Positions 6,801 to 10,124 of a stretch of DNA of 10,124 bases are shown piece by piece. The DNA comes from Chloroflexota bacterium (GTDB lineage: Bacteria > Chloroflexota > Anaerolineae > CG2-30-64-16): contig JAKPQT010000732.1 in NCBI GenBank assembly GCA_029555885.1, forward strand, positions 1-10,124. The letters run 5' to 3'. The notes under the pieces are model-generated. The model was not told where the DNA came from. It did not search any database and saw only the letters and a list, made by a program, of their open reading frames with translations. Position numbers and translations under genes: made by a program. Numbering within the stretch: position 1 is the stretch's first letter; every line of letters starts with the position of its first letter.

Positions 6801-8193
6801 GGAAGCCCTCCGGCGGCCTCAGCCGTTGGTAAAGCGTGTAGCCACCCCAACCCGCGCCCGCAAGCAAGATCACAACCACAGAGAGTACGGCCTGACGGCG
6901 CCGCGTTGCGGAGGTCGTGCGGAAGGCGACACGCGCGGACAGCAGCGCGGCGCCTGCCAGCAACGCGGCCACGACATACGGCAGCCAGCGACCGACGAGC
7001 GCAGCCGGCTTGGAGATCAGGCTGATGGTGCCGATGATGAATTGCAGGCTGGCGAGCAGGATTCCGATGGCGCCCATCGCGGCGGCCCACCGGCTGCGTG
7101 ACTCCTGCGGCGTCTCTTCGGCGGGCACAGGGCTTTTGCCGATGAGCGGCGCAAAGATGTTCGCCATCTTCAGCAGGCCGGTCAGCCAGGGAGTCTCGCG
7201 CTCGACATGCGAGGGTGTGCCAGGCACACCCCCGATGGCAGCGGGTGCAGCGGGCGGCGACACTTGGGTGGCCTTGGCGTGCGCGGGTTGTGCTTCTTGC
7301 GTCGCGGCCGCCTCCACAAGCGTCGCTGCTTCGGCTGACACCATCGCGCCATCCGCTGTGACCTCGCCCGGCAATGCCTTACGGAAGGCTGCCGCGAGTT
7401 CGCGGACGGAGGCGTAACGTTGGTCCGGCTGTTTGGCCAGAGCCTTGAGCAGGACGGCCTGCATGCCTTCCGGCACCTGCGGATTCAGTGAACGGGGCGG
7501 CGGCGGCGGGGTGTTCACGTGCTGCATGAGCAGAGTGGTGGGTGAGTCCGCCTGGAACGGCGGCCGGCCCGTGACCATCTCGTAGAGCACCACGCCCAGC
7601 GCATACTGGTCAGCACGACCGTCCACGCTCGTGCCGAGCGCCTGCTCTGGGGCCATATAGGCCGGACTGCCGACAATCTGCCCGGTGGTGGTGAGCTGGT
7701 TGGCATCGCCCAGCAGCCGCGCGATGCCGAAGTCGGTCAGCACGGGGTCGTTCTCGATAGTAAACAGGATGTTGCCGGGCTTGATGTCGCGATGGATGGC
7801 TCCGCGGCTGTGGGCGTAGTCCAGCGCCCCGGCCAGTGCATCGAGGATGGCTGCGGCGTCACGGAGCGGCAGGGTCTGGTGACGGCTGCGGAGGTCGGCC
7901 AGCCGGTCCTTGAGGGCACCGCCGGGCAGGTACTCCATGACCATATAGGGCTTGCCATCGGCCACGCCAAAGTCGTAGACCTGGACGATGTGTGGATGGC
8001 GCAGGCTGGCTACGAGGCGGGCCTCACGGCGAAACCGTTCCTCGAAGCCCGGTTCACTGCTCATGGCCGGCAGGATAACCTTGATGGCAACGCTGCGTTC
8101 TAGCTCGCGATCATAGCCCTCGTAGACCTCAGCCATGCCGCCGCGCCCCAGCAAGCGAACGATGGTGTATTCGTTGAGCGTTTCTGGCGTCAT
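3838..8193 (-). CDS. Transmembrane Ser/Thr protein kinase (PknB type) with large C-terminal TPR array
   Basis: This 1451-residue protein opens with a complete Hanks-type kinase domain (about 9-270). It has a glycine loop GRGGMAEVY (16-24), K38 in VAIK, the helix-C glutamate E57, H134-R-D136 with KPGN (138-141), D154-F-G, APE at 181-183 and the closing R259. The activation loop holds TTTG (168-171) and GSPAYM, likely autophosphorylation sites. An Ala/Pro linker leads to three hydrophobic segments (about 371-393, 403-424, 435-456). Residues about 463-545 form an alpha/beta stretch with FLVLIADFDG and MVIWGAYDDFG, reminiscent of TolB/CsgG-like N-terminal domains in other TPR proteins. From about 603 to 1437 there are roughly 20 TPR units. 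With the kinase inside, three membrane passes would place the TPR tail outside. The ATG overlaps the FHA-hydrolase stop by 4 nt (ATGA), indicating translational coupling. Kinase identity is near certain; the ligand or partner of the TPR tail is unknown. Confidence 0.95.
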   Translation of the reverse strand: MTPETLNEYTIVRLLGRGGMAEVYEGYDRELERSVAIKVILPAMSSEPGFEERFRREARLVASLRHPHIVQVYDFGVADGKPYMVMEYLPGGALKDRLADLRSRHQTLPLRDAAAILDALAGALDYAHSRGAIHRDIKPGNILFTIENDPVLTDFGIARLLGDANQLTTTGQIVGSPAYMAPEQALGTSVDGRADQYALGVVLYEMVTGRPPFQADSPTTLLMQHVNTPPPPPRSLNPQVPEGMQAVLLKALAKQPDQRYASVRELAAAFRKALPGEVTADGAMVSAEAATLVEAAATQEAQPAHAKATQVSPPAAPAAIGGVPGTPSHVERETPWLTGLLKMANIFAPLIGKSPVPAEETPQESRSRWAAAMGAIGILLASLQFIIGTISLISKPAALVGRWLPYVVAALLAGAALLSARVAFRTTSATRRRQAVLSVVVILLAGAGWGGYTLYQRLRPPEGFLVLIADFDGTSASRKGDFAQRIGSELIDQLTDIRDDVAVRRTLETYADADAARAAGQRAKATMVIWGAYDDFGVTPHVEFLRQPHLGQPASLPQALLGTPRPALARLQEAGPSRVADPSQLSRVPLSTTDLELFAANGPQQITYLVTAMLATGLVADGQYEDALALFDRSLANAAATGDTVRGLEQVYFQRAVTLQALGRASEATADLERAIELDANFMEAHYNLAIAYASGCEPPDGLARALVEAETAARLQPDHAKALRLLGSLYQQAGRHEDALAALQGAVSYDDQDALTYQLLATVQAALGQQSAAAQSSQRAIDLVQRALAQEGADAYTLQLTLGDAYVGASRYPEAIAAYQEAARLRPESATAHRGLGNAYYWQGELEPALAEYREAATLAPEDPAAHLLTGLIQAQTGDLNGAIASQETAARLSQCDPAPHLLLGGLYFDQGDYAKAAAAYETALSLDSTNADAWYVLAGLRYEIGEMATAAQAAQEAANRAPDMLEAQRLLAETRLSLDDATAALPAAEAAVRLAPDDPTTHALLGDVRLNLEQWQEAAAAYEASLALSDDANTHILAGSARQQLGELDAAIAHYQAAVALDPSAVLAWQSLGNAQQQQGQLADAAAAFERALALEDNALARSQLGGILLQQGELTGAISQYERAAELDPQEPRYQVRLGSLYASRGDLAQAEAAFQAALASDANNAEAYAGLADAAYRQCRVNVAVQAMATAAGLSAAYRTPLPTLYEAQGRTADAENLYAELAAAPAEDWLAHLTLAEHFVRNEQWDEATRTYQQLIEAGHVPTGYVMSLIHTALGQIDYAQERLFAAGGEFELALAANDANVDARAGLGNLELRAGNAAQALAHYEAALPHIAQYLAGLPTENAKMLEVSLHIRRSYALARTGDQAAAAAALDQALQTAEAAIALTPRSPTALFALAMAHLARGETEQADIAFARATECDQSLAPARTRLERSLAKLQPPTEATGD
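3883..6387 (-). repeat. Tandem TPR-coding repeats (about 20 units of about 102 bp)
   Basis: This region encodes kinase-protein residues about 603-1437. Units of 34 residues recur with the TPR signature: small residues at helix A positions 8, an A at 20, A/G at 24 and P or D near 32. Typical unit ends are ARLRPES, ATLAPED, ALSLDSTN, VRLAPDD and AELDPQE. Units around 815-1170 are the most regular. Those around 760-795, 1275-1310 and 1335-1395 carry insertions that lengthen helix B or the following loop. The repeats are diverged in DNA, so this is a protein-level repeat and not a simple tandem duplication. Confidence 0.88.
6820..7083 (-). other. Three-helix membrane segment within the kinase gene
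   Basis: This stretch encodes residues 371-458. Three hydrophobic helices are separated by short loops: KPA-GRW between the first two, and a basic RTTSATRRRQ between the second and third. PknB-type kinases usually have one membrane helix. An odd number keeps the kinase inside and the TPR part outside. The basic loop between helices 2 and 3 should be cytosolic by the positive-inside rule, which fits the N-terminus being inside. Confidence 0.7.
8190..8193 (-). promoter_or_regulatory. ATGA stop/start overlap coupling FHA-hydrolase and kinase genes
   Basis: On the minus strand the four bases ATGA contain both the kinase start (ATG) and the FHA-hydrolase stop (TGA). Upstream of the kinase start there is only a distant, weak AAGGTAG, which favours initiation by ribosomes finishing the first gene and hence fixed-ratio synthesis of the two proteins. 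Confidence 0.8.
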
Positions 8194-9890
8194 CGCGTCA
8201 ACTCTACCTTAAGCCGTGCCTTCACATCGTTATCCACGTAGAGGGAGCCATGCCCCTGTCGCACCGGGTGGATTTCAGCGCCGGGCAGGATGGCGCTGTG
8301 TTCGGGAATGCGATTATCGCCGCCCGGTTGTGCGCGGCTGTCGAATTGAGACCATCGGCCTTCGCTCGTGCGCGCCACCGAAATCTCGGTAATCGTTTCT
8401 AGGCCGTAACCGTAGATGCAAACGGTCGGTACGCTGGAAGTCGTACCAAGCTCTGCCCTGAACTGTCGGGCCTGCCGGAGCAGGGGGATCTGGTCGTCCG
8501 CCAGCCAGATTTCGTCGGCCAGGAGGTCGATCCGCGTGCCGTTCTGGTCCATTGTGCAGGCGTAGGTGGGCAGAATCTGGTAGACCGAGGGGAATGTCTT
8601 GATGACATCGCGCAGGCGGTTGCCCATCAGGCCGAACGGCAGCAGGCTGAGGCCCCTGACCAGCTCGGAGACAATAACCGGGGTGCCTTGATGTGGTCCG
8701 CCGACCAGCAGCGCCCTGCCGATCTTGTCCTTACCGCCCAGCCGTTCGATGTAGTAGCGGCTGACCAGGGTGCCTAGGCTATGCGCGATGAGGGTGATCG
8801 GGGGCGTCATGTTCCAGGCTTCGATGGCCTCCGCGAGCCGCCGCGCCGACTCGCGCACATCCAGCCGCCAGTCGTAGGCGAACTCGAACAGGTCACGGCC
8901 GCGCGCATATCCCAGGGCTTCCTCCAGGAAGTCGCCGGCCCGGCTGTACTGCTCCTGCTCCAGGAAGTGGGGTACGATAACCACTTCGCCCACGATGCCG
9001 CGGGCTTCCAGGTGGTCCCGTTCCGGCAAGCTGAAGAGCTCCGGCTCGCTGAAGAGCAGGCGGACGTTGGGCCAGATGCGCTCGTTGCCCAGCCATAACT
9101 GCGAACCCATCAAGCCGGGCACGATGACGACCGGGGGGCGGCTCCGGTGAGCGCTGCGGGTGGCAGCCGCATCGAGCAAGGTGAGATCGTCGGGCGCTGT
9201 CGCCTGCTTGAAGACGAGTTGGGCTGGCCCGATGCTGACCGTGTCACCGTTCTGCAGCAGATGTTCTGCGACTTTCCGGCCCGCGACATAGGTGCCGTTG
9301 GTGCTGTCCAGGTCGCGCAGCCAGAACCGGTCTCCGCGCCGCTCGATAGCGGCATGTTGGCGCGAAACCTGCGCGAGGTTGAGGGGAATATCGTTGTTCG
9401 CCTGGCGGCCGATGGTCAGGCGGTCTCCGAGAATCGGCGTCTCCCATGTGGACGCTCCGCCGCCAAGAGCCGGCGCGTGGATCGCCAGGCGAGCAACGCG
9501 CGTGTCACTGATCTGCATGGGCACGGTTGCCGCCGCCAACGTTGCCTCCAGATCGGCCGGCGTATCGATGACCGCGGGCACCGCAGCGATCGACTCCGCG
9601 CCCAGGTGCAGCAAGCTATCGCCGATTCGTATCACATCGCCAGGCTGAACGGTCACGGGGCCTTGAATACGCTGCTCATTGAGCCAGGTGCCGTTGGCAG
9701 AGGCCAAGTCGGTCAACGTCCAGCCTTGATTGTGCCAGGCCAATCGCGCATGGGTGCGCGATGCTCTGGGATCGGCAAGGATGATATCGTTGGTCGCGCC
9801 GCGACCGAGGGTAATATCGGCCTCAGTGAGGAGCACGCTGCGTTCGGTGCCCAGCGCGCTCCCGATGGTCAGCGTGGCTGTGGGTTGCAT
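8190..9890 (-). CDS. Tandem FHA-domain protein fused to an LCAT-like alpha/beta-hydrolase (lipase/acyltransferase)
   Basis: This is a 566-residue soluble protein. FHA domain 1 (about 5-97) has G29-R30, S44-R-T-H47 and N66-G67. FHA domain 2 (about 135-230) has G161-R162, S176-R-Q-H179 and N198-G199. These are the residues that bind phosphothreonine in FHA domains, and both domains look intact. A short linker leads to an alpha/beta-hydrolase (about 252-566) of lecithin:cholesterol-acyltransferase type: VPGLMGSQLW (257-266), the YDWR segment (339-342), nucleophile S371 in AHSLG, GGPHQGTP (397-404), a likely acid D525 in GGDNRIP and a likely base H547. Such enzymes hydrolyse or transfer acyl chains of phospholipids or other esters. 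No signal peptide is visible, so it is inferred to be cytosolic. The start ATG at 9890 has GGGGAGG 10 nt upstream. Its stop overlaps the kinase start, making the kinase the natural source of the phosphothreonine its FHA domains read. Confidence 0.92.
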   Translation of the reverse strand: MQPTATLTIGSALGTERSVLLTEADITLGRGATNDIILADPRASRTHARLAWHNQGWTLTDLASANGTWLNEQRIQGPVTVQPGDVIRIGDSLLHLGAESIAAVPAVIDTPADLEATLAAATVPMQISDTRVARLAIHAPALGGGASTWETPILGDRLTIGRQANNDIPLNLAQVSRQHAAIERRGDRFWLRDLDSTNGTYVAGRKVAEHLLQNGDTVSIGPAQLVFKQATAPDDLTLLDAAATRSAHRSRPPVVIVPGLMGSQLWLGNERIWPNVRLLFSEPELFSLPERDHLEARGIVGEVVIVPHFLEQEQYSRAGDFLEEALGYARGRDLFEFAYDWRLDVRESARRLAEAIEAWNMTPPITLIAHSLGTLVSRYYIERLGGKDKIGRALLVGGPHQGTPVIVSELVRGLSLLPFGLMGNRLRDVIKTFPSVYQILPTYACTMDQNGTRIDLLADEIWLADDQIPLLRQARQFRAELGTTSSVPTVCIYGYGLETITEISVARTSEGRWSQFDSRAQPGGDNRIPEHSAILPGAEIHPVRQGHGSLYVDNDVKARLKVELTR

Positions 9891-9984
9891 GGGCAGTCTG
9901 CCTCCCCAGTAGTGAATGGCCGGTGACCGTGAGCTGAGAAACCCCGTCCCGTAACGCAGCGACTACGGTGAAATTGCGGGCTAA
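9891..9984. other. Short leader between the FHA-hydrolase gene and the insertion sequence
   Basis: These 94 bp lie upstream of the FHA/kinase operon. Apart from the Shine-Dalgarno of the FHA gene and a small palindrome CGGTGACCG (9921-9929), I see no clear leftward -35/-10 pair. The operon promoter may be non-canonical or may have been separated by the IS insertion. Confidence 0.4.
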
Positions 9985-10009
9985 GAGTCTATCCGAAAAA
10001 TCGTTGGAG

Positions 10010-10038
10010 TTGAATTAGCAGGCGCACTTCGCTATAAG
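10010..10038 (+). promoter_or_regulatory. Sigma70-like promoter of the probable transposase gene
   Basis: The -35 box is TTGAAT (10010-10015) and the -10 box TATAAG (10033-10038), separated by exactly 17 bp. They match 4 of 6 and 5 of 6 consensus bases. Transcription would start near 10045, about 30 nt before the TTG start codon. A perfect TTGACA at 10043-10048 has no matching -10 box at the right distance, so I do not use it. Confidence 0.6.
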
Positions 10039-10075
10039 TGAGTTGACAACGATTCACAGAAAGCGGAGGTGCGCC
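10021..10075 (+). promoter_or_regulatory. Inverted repeat able to sequester the transposase ribosome binding site
   Basis: The arm 10021-10033 pairs with 10062-10075: 13 base pairs, one of them G-U in RNA, with one bulged G. The 28-nt loop contains a further nested palindrome, GTTGACAAC. The 3' arm contains the whole Shine-Dalgarno GGAGGT (10065-10070). The 5' arm lies upstream of the predicted transcription start, so only RNA entering from outside would form the stem. The same arrangement is known to protect IS10 and IS50 from activation by external transcription. Confidence 0.6.
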
Positions 10076-10124
10076 TTGGCTAAGCATCCTATCACAAAGC
10101 CACCCGCGGTGAACTACCATCAAG
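10076..10124 (+). CDS. Probable transposase, N-terminal 16 residues only
   Basis: The gene starts with TTG at 10076, preceded by GGAGGT with 5 nt spacing, and runs open off the right edge. It encodes (M)AKHPITKPPAVNYHQ. Too little is present to recognise a family. The transposase call rests on the context: an IS-like end, a compact promoter and an RBS-masking hairpin directly upstream. A non-transposase gene behind a regulated leader is the alternative. The TTG start fits low-level translation, as usual for transposases. Confidence 0.5.
   Translation, partial: MAKHPITKPPAVNYHQ

Larger units (their letters stand above)
9985..10124 (+). mobile_element. Left end of an insertion sequence (family undetermined), truncated by window
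   Basis: At about 9985 the sequence switches from GC-rich to markedly more AT-rich. The first bases, GAGTCTATCCGAAAAAT, look like an IS terminal inverted repeat; several IS5-like and related elements begin with GAGTCTGTYCG-type ends. The preceding CTAA (9981-9984) would fit a YTAR-type target duplication. The next 90 bp hold a promoter, an RBS-masking inverted repeat and the start of a rightward reading frame, as expected of a transposase gene. The exact boundary and the family cannot be fixed without the other end. Confidence 0.6.

Noticed and set aside
6325..7101. 258-codon open frame on the plus strand
   Set aside because: Antisense shadow of the kinase membrane and TolB-like region; low-complexity Arg/Gly composition and no recognisable motif.
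9147..9926. 259-codon open frame on the plus strand opposite the FHA domains
   Set aside because: The minus strand encodes two intact FHA domains; the opposite frame is Arg/Gly-rich with no family features.
10043..10048. Perfect TTGACA as a -35 box
   Set aside because: No -10-like hexamer 16-18 bp downstream, where the Shine-Dalgarno and start codon lie; it is part of the palindrome GTTGACAAC.

Overview
The window is a GC-rich bacterial chromosomal segment. All but one of its genes read leftward (minus strand). Large one-component Ser/Thr kinases with long TPR tails, FHA-domain proteins and compact ATGA-coupled operons suggest a Chloroflexota-like bacterium (Anaerolineae or Caldilineae type). 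That assignment comes from gene style only, not from any marker gene.

Right part, 3838-9890: a two-gene signalling operon. The first gene (8190-9890) encodes a soluble protein with two FHA phosphothreonine-binding domains fused to an LCAT-like alpha/beta-hydrolase that keeps a recognisable Ser-Asp-His triad. It overlaps by 4 nt a 1451-residue protein (3838-8193) made of a PknB-type kinase domain, three predicted membrane segments, a TolB/CsgG-like alpha/beta region and about 20 TPR repeats. The inferred logic is a membrane sensor kinase whose TPR tail lies outside the membrane. It would phosphorylate itself or partners, and the FHA domains would then dock, placing a lipase or acyltransferase activity under phosphorylation control.

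Left part, 1-3619: a second tightly packed leftward operon. In order it encodes a small two-TM protein, an alpha/beta hydrolase of proline-iminopeptidase type, an isoprenylcysteine-carboxylmethyltransferase-like (ICMT-like) membrane methyltransferase, a class-C beta-lactamase-like serine hydrolase with a C-terminal membrane module, and the N-terminal 173 residues of a polytopic membrane protein running off the left edge. That last protein is probably a CPBP (Rce1-like) intramembrane protease, cut just where its first catalytic motif would begin. Stop/start overlaps and ribosome binding sites inside the preceding gene indicate co-translation. An Rce1-like plus an Ste14-like protein in one operon is noteworthy.

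Right edge, about 9985-10124: the left end of an insertion sequence reading rightward. It has a sigma70-like promoter, a strong Shine-Dalgarno, a TTG start and the first 16 codons of a probable transposase. An inverted repeat would mask the Shine-Dalgarno only in read-through transcripts, a self-protection device known from IS10 and IS50. The element lies only about 95 bp upstream of the FHA/kinase operon and may have displaced its promoter.

I see no tRNA, rRNA, CRISPR array or convincing intrinsic terminator. The 218-bp gap at 3620-3837 and the 94-bp gap at 9891-9984 contain no gene I can support.
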